Of a stretch of DNA of 64,000 nt, positions 53,839-63,800 are shown in pieces. The notes under the pieces were generated by a model. The model was not told where the DNA came from. It ran no database searches and saw only the letters and a list, made by a program, of their open reading frames with translations. Positions within the stretch are counted from its first letter, which is position 1. Each line of letters begins with the position of its first letter. The stretch lies in NCBI GenBank assembly GCA_003242955.1, contig QJPH01000360.1, positions 1 through 64,000 of the forward strand. The letters are read 5' to 3'. The position numbers and the translations under genes are program-made. Origin of the DNA: Candidatus Methylumidiphilus alinenensis (GTDB lineage: Bacteria; Pseudomonadota; Gammaproteobacteria; Methylococcales; Methylococcaceae).

Positions 53839-54843
53839 ATGGAAAAACCCACAAAATCAACTTTGACTGGTGCTGAAAAGCCCAACCCGCCTGCCCCAGA
53901 TGCCAGCCAAGGTTCTTCTGACCGGGCAGCCGGAGGCAAAAGTTTCTGGCGGTCGCTGGGTGGGGCTAGGGAAGCTATCGGCAAGTTTGGCGGGACGGCA
54001 GATAGACTTTGGAAAGCCACCGTGGAAAATGCCCACAAAGCCACCCGATCTAAAGGCGAGGCAGCCGCCAAGTTCACGCAGGAAACCGCGCAGCCTTTCC
54101 TGGAAACCGGCCATAAAGCGATGGACACTCTCAAGGATACCGTCGATCCGGCGGCGGTGGGTGGTGCCGTTGCCGGGATGTCGGCCGGGGAAGTCGTCGG
54201 TGCGGCGATTGGAGGCGTGCTAGGCTCGCTTGCCGGTCCTGCAGGTGCCTTGATCGGTGCCGAAGCAGGCGGTTTTGCCGGTTTGTCCATTGGTGCCAAA
54301 CTGGGCTACGACGTGACCCATGAAGCCTTCCATCCCGAGGATGCCGATGCTGACCTGTCGCCCAAAGGACGAATGGAAGCGCTGCCTGAACTCCTCGGCC
54401 GCAAGGCCGGTGATAACGCTGGAGGGAAAGCCGGTGTCGTCGGGGGCGCGGCCATCGGCGGTGTCTTGGCCGGCCCTGCCGGAGCGATGGTCGGCGCGGC
54501 GGTGGGTGAGGCGATTGCCGGAGAAGTGGGCGAAAGTGGTGCCTTCCACCTGTATCGTAAAGCAAAGCAGCAGGTGGACGGGCATCCGCAGGTTGAAGCC
54601 GAAGGTGGCGAAGCGAAAGAATGGCTTGCCGATTCAGCGAAGAGGGTGGTCGGCGAGGCAGGGACCGAGGCGGCAATAGGGGCGCTAGGGTCCATGGTGG
54701 CCGGGCCGCTCGGTGAACGCATCGGCCTGCGGGTGGGGGCCATCACGGCTACACACATGGACTGGTCGTTGCATGCGAAGGCCGAGTCCTCCGCTGCCCA
54801 AGAAATGGACACGCAGAAAGAAAACCCAGTCGAACCGCAATAA
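53839..54843 (+). CDS. Glycine-zipper protein, unknown function
   Basis: The 334-residue protein (ATG 53839; a GTG at 53794 after gagaaaag is the alternative) has a polar N-terminus (1-40), an amphipathic region (ENAHKATRSKGEAAAKFTQE) and two glycine-zipper blocks: GEVVGAAIGGVLGSLAGPAG and KAGVVGGAAIGGVLAGPAGA. A third weaker block is near 280-305. Repeated G-x-x-x-G helices insert in membranes or form oligomers. It is placed between the outer-membrane factor and YtcA-like genes. I do not recognise a characterised family. Confidence 0.6.
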   Translation: MEKPTKSTLTGAEKPNPPAPDASQGSSDRAAGGKSFWRSLGGAREAIGKFGGTADRLWKATVENAHKATRSKGEAAAKFTQETAQPFLETGHKAMDTLKDTVDPAAVGGAVAGMSAGEVVGAAIGGVLGSLAGPAGALIGAEAGGFAGLSIGAKLGYDVTHEAFHPEDADADLSPKGRMEALPELLGRKAGDNAGGKAGVVGGAAIGGVLAGPAGAMVGAAVGEAIAGEVGESGAFHLYRKAKQQVDGHPQVEAEGGEAKEWLADSAKRVVGEAGTEAAIGALGSMVAGPLGERIGLRVGAITATHMDWSLHAKAESSAAQEMDTQKENPVEPQ

Positions 54844-54879
54844 ACTGGGCAAGTTTAAACAAACGACACCAACAACATT

Positions 54880-55140
54880 ATGTCACGGTCTTTACATATC
54901 AGTTTTACGATCTTGCTGGTTTTGCCGCTTGCCGCTTGCGATCCTCTACTGAGTATACAAGGTTCTTTCTGGCCACCATGGATCGTTTGCATGGTCACTG
55001 GGGTGGTGCTTACTGTCCTTTTCTCCCAGATTTTTCATTGGTTGAAGCTTGATCCATATTTGGGCCATCCAGTGCTCATTTACACCAGCCTCTGGGCGCT
55101 GCTAACCTTTTCAACTTGGCTATTGGGCTTTGCCGAATGA
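54880..55140 (+). CDS. YtcA-like small lipoprotein
   Basis: The 86-residue product has a lipobox (LVLPLAACD) and two hydrophobic helices (WIVCMVTGVVLTVLFSQIF and PVLIYTSLWALLTFSTWLLG). It matches the YtcA pattern: a short lipoprotein with a Pro-Trp turn (SFWPPWIVC) encoded just before an MdtN-type adaptor. In mdtNOP operons ytcA is the neighbour of the same efflux set. Its end lies 28 bp before the adaptor ATG. Confidence 0.75.
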   Translation: MSRSLHISFTILLVLPLAACDPLLSIQGSFWPPWIVCMVTGVVLTVLFSQIFHWLKLDPYLGHPVLIYTSLWALLTFSTWLLGFAE

Positions 55141-55168
55141 ACCCAAGCCTTTGCCAGATACCCAGACT

Positions 55169-56296
55169 ATGAATGAACGCAGCAAACAAATTGTGGGCCA
55201 AGTACTCGGGATATTGATTATAGCCGGGGCGGTGGTGACAGGTTTAATGGTTTGGAACGTCAACATTTCACATCCCAACACCAATGATGCCATGGTACGC
55301 GCCAACATCGTTGACATCATGCCCCAACATGTCAGTGGTCGCATAGTGAAGCTAAACGTTGCCGACAATCAGTGGGTCAAACAAGGCGATTTATTATACG
55401 TGATCGATCCCAGACCTTATCAAGCCAAGCTTGCCCAAGCCAAAGCCAGGCATCAACTCACTGAAAAGGAAGTTGAAGCCAACAAGGTGCAGATCGGTGC
55501 AGCCTCGGCAAAAATAACCCAAATGGAACATGAGCAGGATGCTGCCAACGCTGAGATTGCCCGGTTGGAAGCAAAGGCCGCTTACGACCAAAGTTATCTC
55601 GACCGCATAAAGCCCTTGCTGGAAAAGGAGTTCGTCACTGCAAACAAGATAAACGAAGCCACGGCGGCCCGCGATGCCTCGGCAGCGGCAGTCAGGGATG
55701 CCAAAGCCAAGCACCAAGCCGCCATCATGACCGTCAATTACGCCCATAAGGAACATGCCAAAGCAGAAGCCGATTTGGCTCAATTCGGAAACCTTAATGC
55801 CAAGATTGAAGCATCACACGCCGAAGTGCAGAATGCCGAACTAGATGTGGAGTACTGTTCCGTTTACGCCCCCTTTGATGCCTATGTGACCAATCTGAAT
55901 ATCGCTGTCGGAGAATATGTCCAGCCCGGACAAAAATTATTCGCTTTGGCAGATGACCGCGTCTGGTTCGTGATGGCCAACTACAAAGAAACTTATCTTC
56001 AATCCATTCAACCCGGCATGGCGGTCGATGTGTTCCTTGCCCCTTATCCAGGCAAACATTTTCGAGGTGAAGTGCAGGGCATAGGTTGGGCAAACTTTCC
56101 AGACAACATAAAGGAGCAGGGTTCCCTACCTACAGTGGAACGAACCCTGAATTGGGTTGTATTGGCTTCACGGTTTCCAGTACGCATCAAATTGCTGGAT
56201 CGCGATCCGGCTTACCCGTTTCGCATGGGCATGACCGCATTCACCACCATTTTGGGCAAACCGGCACAAAGTCCGGCTGCGGCATCCAAGCCTTGA
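55169..56296 (+). CDS. HlyD/MdtN-type membrane fusion protein
   Basis: The ATG at 55169 gives 375 residues; an upstream TTG (55130) overlapping the YtcA-like gene is possible. One N-terminal membrane helix (VLGILIIAGAVVTGLMVWNV) leads into a barrel-sandwich (VSGRIVKLNVADNQWVKQGD, LLYVIDPRPYQAKLAQAKAR), a long coiled coil (about 85-215) and the second half of the biotinyl-lipoyl fold (VYAPFDAYVTNLNIAVGEYV). This is a periplasmic adaptor linking an inner-membrane partner to the outer-membrane channel at 52075. It precedes the FUSC gene by 61 bp. Confidence 0.9.
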   Translation: MNERSKQIVGQVLGILIIAGAVVTGLMVWNVNISHPNTNDAMVRANIVDIMPQHVSGRIVKLNVADNQWVKQGDLLYVIDPRPYQAKLAQAKARHQLTEKEVEANKVQIGAASAKITQMEHEQDAANAEIARLEAKAAYDQSYLDRIKPLLEKEFVTANKINEATAARDASAAAVRDAKAKHQAAIMTVNYAHKEHAKAEADLAQFGNLNAKIEASHAEVQNAELDVEYCSVYAPFDAYVTNLNIAVGEYVQPGQKLFALADDRVWFVMANYKETYLQSIQPGMAVDVFLAPYPGKHFRGEVQGIGWANFPDNIKEQGSLPTVERTLNWVVLASRFPVRIKLLDRDPAYPFRMGMTAFTTILGKPAQSPAAASKP

Positions 56297-56357
56297 GCTA
56301 GGCACAATGAAACAAGCGAAAGCCTCGAAGGTTTCAACCGAAGTCGGTTTGCGATAA

Positions 56358-58565
56358 ATGCATGAGATTTGGCAACATCTTTGGTTTGGAATGACGCCGG
56401 CGGATTTTCTCCGCACTGAATTGCGTTTGACTCCGGCACGAAGAATTTTGACGATGCGCTTGTTCATCACTTTGATGATCATTTCCTTCGTTGGCGTGAC
56501 ATTGCGGCCGCCCTCGATCATTGCTTTGAGCTTTTCCTTCGTGATGATGCTAGCGCCAACGATGATGGATCACACCACGACGCGGGTAAGCGCTTGGAAG
56601 TTGATGAGATTGGAAGTCGTTGCAATAGTCATAAGCATCATCAGCCTAGCCATGTGGGGAGACCAGCCTTGGTTTTTGGTGCCTTGGTCATACGGATTGA
56701 TTACCGTGCTACTTTTCATTTCACGGGTGACCGGAACGCCTACAATCCCCCCCATGTTGTATGTCTTTTCGGTTCTTTATAATCCTGAACACCCCGAACA
56801 GAATGTTTATGGCGCATTGTGGATTTTCCCTACCTTGGGCTTGCTTGCTTTTGGCACATCCATTGCCGCCCAACTGATTTTTTGGCCCCAAAACTATGAA
56901 AAATTGTTGATTAAAACTTTGGACGAACGCTTGGATTTCATCGCCCACATGCTTGATCGGTTAGCGAGGCAAGTTGAAGGGGGCGACCGCGCCATACTGT
57001 CCAAATCTGACGAAACACCCACTTTGGTAAACGTATCCCGCCAATTCGCCATCCTATCTCGTGCCGAAATGACCGATTCGGCATTGAAGAATAAACATGC
57101 CGAGTGGATTGATTTCATCGTAGAGGTCGATGCTTGGTTTAATGTCACGGTCAAATTAAATAACCTCGTATTGGAGACGGACCCAAGCCTGATATTGACC
57201 GGATCTGACCGGGCAAAGATTTATGCAATCGGCGTGGAGTGCCGTGAATTGCAAAAGGCATTGATAGAATGCGAAACACCCATTGAAAATTCAGCCGACA
57301 ATAAACTCAGTGTTGAAATTTCAAATCCACCCTCCAATGACTCTTTGTTTTTGCTTCTGCATCAATTGGAGCATTCAGCTTTAAGGACAAGCCGTTGCCT
57401 AGCCTTGTTATACGGTCCCGTCAGCCAGCCAACAGTCAATGAAACCGAACCTGCATCAAGTAAGGGACAAACCTCACCACTGTTTTGGCTCTCTAAACAA
57501 TTCTGGGTCGATAACATGGATGCATTGCATTATGGAATGAAGTTTGCCTTGGGAGTCATGATTTGTTTGTTTCTGGTTCAAGCCTTTCGATGGCCCGGAA
57601 TCGACACCGCCCTGTTGACCTGTGTCATCGTCGCGGAAACGAGCCTGGGTGCCGAGTATAGAAAATCAGTGATGCGGATTATGGGCGCAATCCTAGGTGG
57701 ATTGTTGGCCTATGTTTTTATCATCGTACTAGAGCCAGCCTTGGAAACCATTGCCGGGTTTATGTTGTCGATTGCCCCGGTTATGTGGCTTTCTGCTTGG
57801 GTGGGTTCGGGTAGTCCACGTATAGCCTATGTTGGCACTCAAATTGGATTTGCGTTTGCCCATGCGGTACTACCCGGCTATGGACCCGTTACCGATCTGG
57901 AAAGTGCGCGTGACCGTGTATTGGGTATTCTGTTAGGGATTACTGTCGTCGGTGTCATTGATTATGTCATCTGGCCCCAGCGCTCAGAACGCATGCTTAC
58001 GAAAAAGCTAGCAGCCAGTATGCGCACCTTTGGGAAATTCCTAAGCATGGGTGTGGCATCGCCACCCGACCGGCTATCATCCGCTGCGATGTTGAAGTCA
58101 ATCGATAGTGATCTGCAAAGCGCGCAGACATTTTTGGAACATGCCCAAATTGAACCGGGCTCAAACCAAGCTGGTGCAAGCTCAAGATTAAACACCATGG
58201 GCCTGATGATAGGCACACTACATACCATCGCCAGACGGGTTCAAGCCCGACACCATTATCATGTTGGCAAGGAATTTAGAGATCAAATTGCGGCTTTGAT
58301 CAAATTACAGGCGGCGCTAGACCATTCTTTCTCACAAGCATTGCTTGGTTTTGCGGATAGATTGGAAAATAAACCCAATGATTCTAATGTTTCCAAGCAA
58401 TCTTCCTATCAAATGCTTGAAGAGTTAACCCGTCAAGCCATACTGGTTAATGCCAGCAATGCTGATGAAGTTCATTTGATCAATGCCCATATCGATCTGG
58501 ATAAAATTTTGATTAATGCCATAGATGAACTTGGGTCAATGCTTGCCGGTATTAAAAGCCATTAA
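56358..58565 (+). CDS. FUSC-family inner-membrane protein (MdtO/AaeB-like)
   Basis: The 735-residue protein has two groups of membrane helices: N-terminal (about 30-190, including MRLFITLMIISFVGVTLRPP) and central (about 395-545, including FALGVMICLFLVQAFRWPG and AILGGLLAYVFIIVLEPALE). Each is followed by a soluble helical domain. This duplicated layout is that of fusaric-acid/aromatic-acid efflux pumps and MdtO. With the adaptor and the TolC-type channel it would form a tripartite exporter for aromatic or hydrophobic acids. The ATG has no strong ribosome site. Confidence 0.88.
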   Translation: MHEIWQHLWFGMTPADFLRTELRLTPARRILTMRLFITLMIISFVGVTLRPPSIIALSFSFVMMLAPTMMDHTTTRVSAWKLMRLEVVAIVISIISLAMWGDQPWFLVPWSYGLITVLLFISRVTGTPTIPPMLYVFSVLYNPEHPEQNVYGALWIFPTLGLLAFGTSIAAQLIFWPQNYEKLLIKTLDERLDFIAHMLDRLARQVEGGDRAILSKSDETPTLVNVSRQFAILSRAEMTDSALKNKHAEWIDFIVEVDAWFNVTVKLNNLVLETDPSLILTGSDRAKIYAIGVECRELQKALIECETPIENSADNKLSVEISNPPSNDSLFLLLHQLEHSALRTSRCLALLYGPVSQPTVNETEPASSKGQTSPLFWLSKQFWVDNMDALHYGMKFALGVMICLFLVQAFRWPGIDTALLTCVIVAETSLGAEYRKSVMRIMGAILGGLLAYVFIIVLEPALETIAGFMLSIAPVMWLSAWVGSGSPRIAYVGTQIGFAFAHAVLPGYGPVTDLESARDRVLGILLGITVVGVIDYVIWPQRSERMLTKKLAASMRTFGKFLSMGVASPPDRLSSAAMLKSIDSDLQSAQTFLEHAQIEPGSNQAGASSRLNTMGLMIGTLHTIARRVQARHHYHVGKEFRDQIAALIKLQAALDHSFSQALLGFADRLENKPNDSNVSKQSSYQMLEELTRQAILVNASNADEVHLINAHIDLDKILINAIDELGSMLAGIKSH

Positions 58566-58664
58566 ACCATCCCCCAAACGATTACTAGATATAAGAATGA
58601 GTACGTTGACTAAACGCACCCACAGTAGTTAAACGCAGATTCACAGTAAAAACGGAGAAAAGCA

Positions 58665-60203
58665 ATGCAGTCAATTAATCGGATCTACCTATGCGCAGCG
58701 CTGGTCGCAATGGTTCTGTTTGCGCCAAGTCGGACCTTCGGGCAGGCGCATGTCGGCGCGCCGGCGGATTCTCAGTTCAAGTTCTCAACGCCCATGGCAC
58801 CGGGCATCGCCGTGCCGGACAAGATCGAAAGCTCCATCGGCACCTTGAATCTGAGATACGGCTACCCCAAGGCAGACACCGTCGAGAAGATCTACGACAA
58901 TCTTGATCGTTCGCGCGCCCTACAGGCTTACCTCATGGCGATCCCAATCGTGAATCAGGCTGGCATGCGCGACTCGCTCCGCAAGTTCGGGCCGGACAAC
59001 CAGACCGATGTCATCTGGGAAGACCTCGTCGATGCCCGGACGGTGGAACTCACCGCGAACGACAACACCATCTACAACTTCATCTGGCTCGACACGAAGA
59101 AAGGCCCGCTGGTCGTCGAGATTCCGCCCGAGGTCTTGGGCGGCGTGAACGATTTCTGGTATCGCTGGGTCGCCGATGTGGGCATTACCGGCGAGGATCG
59201 GGGCAAAGGCGGCAAGTACCTCGTTCTACCACCCGGCTACAAGGGCGAGGTCCCGGCGGGTTATGTGGTCGTGCGGCCGAGCACGTTTGGCAACTGGCTC
59301 TTTTTTCGCGCCTTCCTCGTCGATGGCTCAACGAAGCCCGGCGTCGAGTCGGTCAAGCAGCACCTGAAGATCTATCCGCTGGCGGAGGCCGCCAATCCTC
59401 CATCGGTCAAGTTCATCAATGCCTCTGGTGTTCCCGCAAACTTTGTCGCACCCGGCGACTACGCGTTCTGGGAACTGTTGAACAAGGTTATCCAGGAAGA
59501 ACCCTCGGCAGGCAGCGATCCGACGATGCTTGGCCTGTTTGCTTCCATCGGCATAGTCAAAGGGCAACCTTTCTCGCCCGACCAGCGGATGAAGAAGATA
59601 CTCACGGACGCGGCCAATATCGGTGCCGTCACAGCGCGTACCATCGCCTTCAAGGTGCGCTCGAAAGACGCCTACTTCTTCCAGAACAGCGCGTGGCGCC
59701 TGCCGTTCTTCGGCGGCTATAAGTTTGAGAACGCACCCGGCGTGACGAACATGGACGGCTACATCTTCTACTACTACTTTGCCACCGGCGTTACCCCTGC
59801 CATGGAGATGAAGATGGTCGGCAAGGGGTCGCAGTATCCATGGGCGGTTCAGGACTCAAAGGGCAATCCGTTCGACGGCGGAAAGACCTACAAGATGCGC
59901 CTGCCACCCAACGTGCCGGTGAAGGATTTCTGGTCGGTCATCGTCTATGATAACCAGACGCGCTCGATGGTCCAGACGGATCAACAGTCTCCGAGCGTGA
60001 GCAGCCAGAACCAAGCGCTAAAGACGAACGCCGACGGGTCAGTCGATGTCTATTTTGGCCCGCGCCCGCCGAAAGGGCTTGAGAACAACTGGGTGCAGAC
60101 GATTCCCGGCAAAGGATGGTTCATGATCCTGCGCCTCTACGGGCCGCTCGAACCGTGGTTCGACAAGACCTGGCGACCGGGGGAGATCGAGCTTCAGCCC
60201 TAA
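58665..60203 (+). CDS. DUF1254/DUF1214 secreted protein
   Basis: The 512-residue protein begins with a signal peptide (LCAALVAMVLFAPSRTFGQ) and carries a DUF1254 domain (about 55-190; GYPKADTVEKIYDNLDRSRA, VIWEDLVDARTVELTANDNT) and a DUF1214 domain (about 390-490; KDFWSVIVYDNQTRSM, then GWFMILRLYGPLEPW). Such proteins are exported and of unknown role. The ribosome site ggagaaaag is good. GC-rich codon choice and the near absence of CTAG contrast with the efflux genes before it and suggest separate acquisition. Confidence 0.88.
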   Translation: MQSINRIYLCAALVAMVLFAPSRTFGQAHVGAPADSQFKFSTPMAPGIAVPDKIESSIGTLNLRYGYPKADTVEKIYDNLDRSRALQAYLMAIPIVNQAGMRDSLRKFGPDNQTDVIWEDLVDARTVELTANDNTIYNFIWLDTKKGPLVVEIPPEVLGGVNDFWYRWVADVGITGEDRGKGGKYLVLPPGYKGEVPAGYVVVRPSTFGNWLFFRAFLVDGSTKPGVESVKQHLKIYPLAEAANPPSVKFINASGVPANFVAPGDYAFWELLNKVIQEEPSAGSDPTMLGLFASIGIVKGQPFSPDQRMKKILTDAANIGAVTARTIAFKVRSKDAYFFQNSAWRLPFFGGYKFENAPGVTNMDGYIFYYYFATGVTPAMEMKMVGKGSQYPWAVQDSKGNPFDGGKTYKMRLPPNVPVKDFWSVIVYDNQTRSMVQTDQQSPSVSSQNQALKTNADGSVDVYFGPRPPKGLENNWVQTIPGKGWFMILRLYGPLEPWFDKTWRPGEIELQP

Positions 60204-60254
60204 CTTGCCAGCGGTTTGCATCTGTCGCAGTGATCAGCGAGCGGCCCAACAAGG

Positions 60255-60346
60255 CCGTAAGGCGGAACCATGGACGGGTTCCGCCGAATGTTGTAGGCTG
60301 GGCCGTTTTCATTCGGCGGATCACATCCCTGTATCCACCTTACGGG
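60255..60346. repeat. Dispersed intergenic repeat (CGTAAGGNGGA ... TCCACCTTACG type)
   Basis: The 60204-60547 gap holds no gene. It contains a ~92-bp element with cgtaaggcgga at the left and ccaccttacgg at the right, and inner words ggttccgccgaatg and attcggcggatcacatcc that are near-inverted. Elements ending in CGTAAGGTGGATAC-like words are widespread proteobacterial intergenic repeats. The remaining 60347-60547 stretch is AT-rich; nothing else was recognised. Confidence 0.6.
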
Positions 60347-60547
60347 TTGTAATTAGTGTTTGTCTGCCGGGTAAAACATCCCGGCAACAGTATAAACGCT
60401 GAAGGTCAAGTCGCCTGGATAACGCATAAATTAGCTTTTTCTGCTTCGATACCCATCTTGTTTTTTTTTAAATGATTTGGTTCTGCTAGACTTAGCTGTA
60501 TAAATGTTCACGCAAAGATAGCAAATACTCTTAAAAGGTGACAGTCA

Positions 60548-60817
60548 GTGAGATTCATCCATGCGGCAGACATCCACCTAGATAGCCCTTTAACGGGATT
60601 GAGTGCATACGCAGGCGCTCCCGTGGAGACGCTTCGCATTGCGACTCGCGATGCTTTTGTCAATACAAAAGCCTGGGCGGAAGCCCAACAAAAATCAGAC
60701 ACAATCCAAGCAAGTTTGACAACCGAGACTGACCGACACCGGCAGCTTAAAAGCAAAAGCGAGCGATTACAGCGTGTGCGGCGCTTGGCTCCTCATCTGA
60801 TCGGCATCACGCCGTGA
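60548..60817 (+). pseudogene. Deletion fusion of YhaO-like nuclease start and YhaN-like ATPase fragment
   Basis: The 89-residue frame opens MRFIHAADIHLDSPLTGLSA followed by a helix and RDAFVN, the exact start of the SbcD/YhaO DNA-repair metallophosphoesterases. After about 38 residues it switches without warning to a charged coiled-coil segment (EAQQKSDTIQASLTTETDRH, LKSKSERLQRVRRLAP) of the kind seen in SMC-like YhaN ATPases, which are normally encoded directly downstream of yhaO. Everything between, over 1 kb, is missing. The remaining product lacks the nuclease active site beyond the first Asp-His pair and is surely not functional. Confidence 0.65.
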
Positions 60818-60845
60818 GAGAATTGCTAACGGTACGGGAAATACG

Positions 60846-63800
60846 ATGATGTTGGTTTATTTGCTGATGCTGGTCATCTTGCTCATGTCGGGTGTGGCCG
60901 TTGCGATTTATAAATCGCTTAATAAGGCTAACAAGCTGGCATTGCAGGAATTGGAAGAGCGTTTCCAAAAAATCACCAGCCGCCTTCCCGGTGTTGTCTA
61001 TCAATACCGCCTACGCCCAGATGGCACTTCCTGCTTTCCCTATGCTAGTGAAGCCATACATGAAATTTACCGTGTCAGTCCACAGGAAGTCAGAGAAAAT
61101 GCGGCCAAGGTTTTTGCCATTCTCCATCCTGAGGATCACGATGCAGTCAAAGCGTCCATCTTCTCGTCGGCCCGTTCGCTAACTCCTTGGCAATATGAAT
61201 ATCGGGTGAAATTTGACGATGGCAGGGTACGTTGGTTGTACGGTAATTCCATACCGCAACTTGAAGCGGATGGTTCGGTATTGTGGCATGGTTTCATCAC
61301 GGATATTACCGAACGCAAACAGATTGAAGAAAGGTTGAGCCAAAGCGAAAACCATTACCGTGGCATTTTTGAAAACTCCGCAGAAACCCTCGTGATCTTT
61401 GGCATGGATGGTCGAATTTTAGATGCCAGCCCTAATGCGATTTCACTTTATGGCTATGAACGCAGCGAGATGATTGGCATGTCTGCCAACCAGCTTATCC
61501 ACCCGGATCACCAACAAAAGGCAAGGGATGCTATAGAGACCATAATGCAAGGCCAGCGTTATTGTGCCGAGTCGGTGGATATCAGGAAAGACGGGAGTCC
61601 TGTTCCTGTGGAGGTTTGTGCTTCGCCATTTATCCATGAAGGCAAGCCAGTCATCATATGTTCAATCCGCGACATCACCGAACGCAAAAGGGCGGAAGAA
61701 TCGTTGCATAAATCCCAGGAATTGCTTTCCCTGTTTATCCGGCATTCGCCTATTTACGCCTTTATAAAGCAGGTGACACCCACTGAAAGCCGTGTCATTG
61801 AAGCCAGTGATAATTATCAACAGATGATTGGCGTTGCGGGTCAGGACATGAAAGGAAAGAGCATGTCTGAACTTTTTCCTAGTGAATTAGCCGAGAAGAT
61901 GACCGCAGATGACAGGGCTGTAGTCAGCAACAGTAGTTTGCTGAAACTCGATGAACATTTTAATGGCCGTGACTATTCAACGATTAAGTTCCCAATCATG
62001 GTTGGGGATGAAACCTTGCTGGCGGGTTATTCCATTGACATCACCGAGCGCAAAGCTAACGAAAAGTCACTACAGGAGAGTGAAAGTCGCTTTAGAAGCA
62101 TGGCTGACTGTGCGCCAGTACTGATTTGGATGGCTGGATTGGATAAGCTTGGCTTTTTCTTCAACAAAGTCTGGCTGGAATTCACCGGCAGAACCTTGGA
62201 GCAGGAAATGGGCAAGGGTTGGGCGGAAGGCGTACATCCAGACGATTTTCAGTATTGCCTAGATATCTATACCGCTTCATTTGATGCGCGGCAAGTCTTT
62301 TCCATAGAATATCGGTTACGCCGATTTGATGGAGAATATCGTTGGATACTGGATAATGGCGTACCACGCATTGACGAGCAAGGAACTTTTCTCGGTTATA
62401 TTGACTCTTGCATCGATATAACCGAGCTCAGGCAATTGAATCAGAAGCTTTCCGAAAGCCAGCAACGTTTGAGCTTGGCATTAGATAGCGGCGAGATTGG
62501 CATGTGGGATTGGCATATACCAACTGGCAGAGTCGAATTTAACGATAATATGTGCGAGAAACTTGGCTATAGTGCTGAAGAGTTTGAACCTGATGCTAAT
62601 ACATGGTTAGAAAAAGTGCATCATGATGATTTGGATAGTATCCAAACATCTATTGAGCAGCATCTAAAAGGGGAGACAACTTCATTCGAATCCGAGTATC
62701 GGTTGATGCACAAAGACGGTCATTGGATATGGTTATTAGGTCGCGGCAAGGTGATGGAAAGAGATGCTGACGGCCTTCCGTTGCGAATGCTTGGCACGGT
62801 AATCGATATTTCCCTTCGCAAAGAGATTGAAGAGAAACTGCAACTTGCCAAGGATGTCGCGGAAGAAGCCACTAAAGTCAAGGGTAGTTTCCTAGCCAAT
62901 ATGAGCCATGAAATCCGTACCCCAATGAATGCCGTCATTGGCATGGCGCATCTTGCTTTGCAAACTGAACTGACCCCCCGCCAACGCAATTATTTAGAAA
63001 AAATCCATCTGTCCGGTCAGCACCTGTTGGGGATCATTAACGACATTTTGGATTTTTCAAAAATCGAGGCGGGTAAATTGTCGCTCGAAGCGGTGGATTT
63101 TGTGTTGGACAATGTCTTCTCCATGGTGGCAAGCCTGATTGCAGACAAAATCAAGGCTAAGAATTTGCAATTACTGTTCGAAATTGAACCCAATGTACCT
63201 CATCAATTGCTAGGCGACCCACTCAGACTGAGTCAAGTGTTGGTCAATTATGCCACCAATGCGGTCAAATTCAGCCATTCAGGTGACATTCTCCTCAAAG
63301 TCAGTATGGTTGAAGACGCCGGGCAGGATGTCTTGCTGCGATTTTCGGTTAAAGACCAAGGCATAGGCATGACTTCGGAACAACTGGCTCGATTGTTTCA
63401 GCCCTTTAGTCAGGCAGATGCAACAATCACCCGGCAATATGGCGGAACCGGGCTTGGCTTGGTCATTTGCAAAAACTTGGCGGAAATGATGGGCGGCGGG
63501 GTGGGCGTGGAAAGTGAATTAGGCAAAGGTTCCAGCTTTTGGTTTACTGTCCGGCTTGTCAAAGGAAACCCCCGGTTAAAGAATCTGGAATCAAGCGGGC
63601 AAACCCTTTATGCCCATTCCCCGGCAAGATTGCTCTCACTTGAAAAGGCGCTTGAGCGGCTGAATATCCTAGGCAGCGCTCGAATTTTGTTGGTGGAAGA
63701 CAATGACATCAACCAAGAATTGGCAACCGAATTGCTTGTAGGGGTTGGGTTCGAGGTGGATGTGGCCGAGAATGGGAGAGTGGCGCTGGACAAAATCGCA

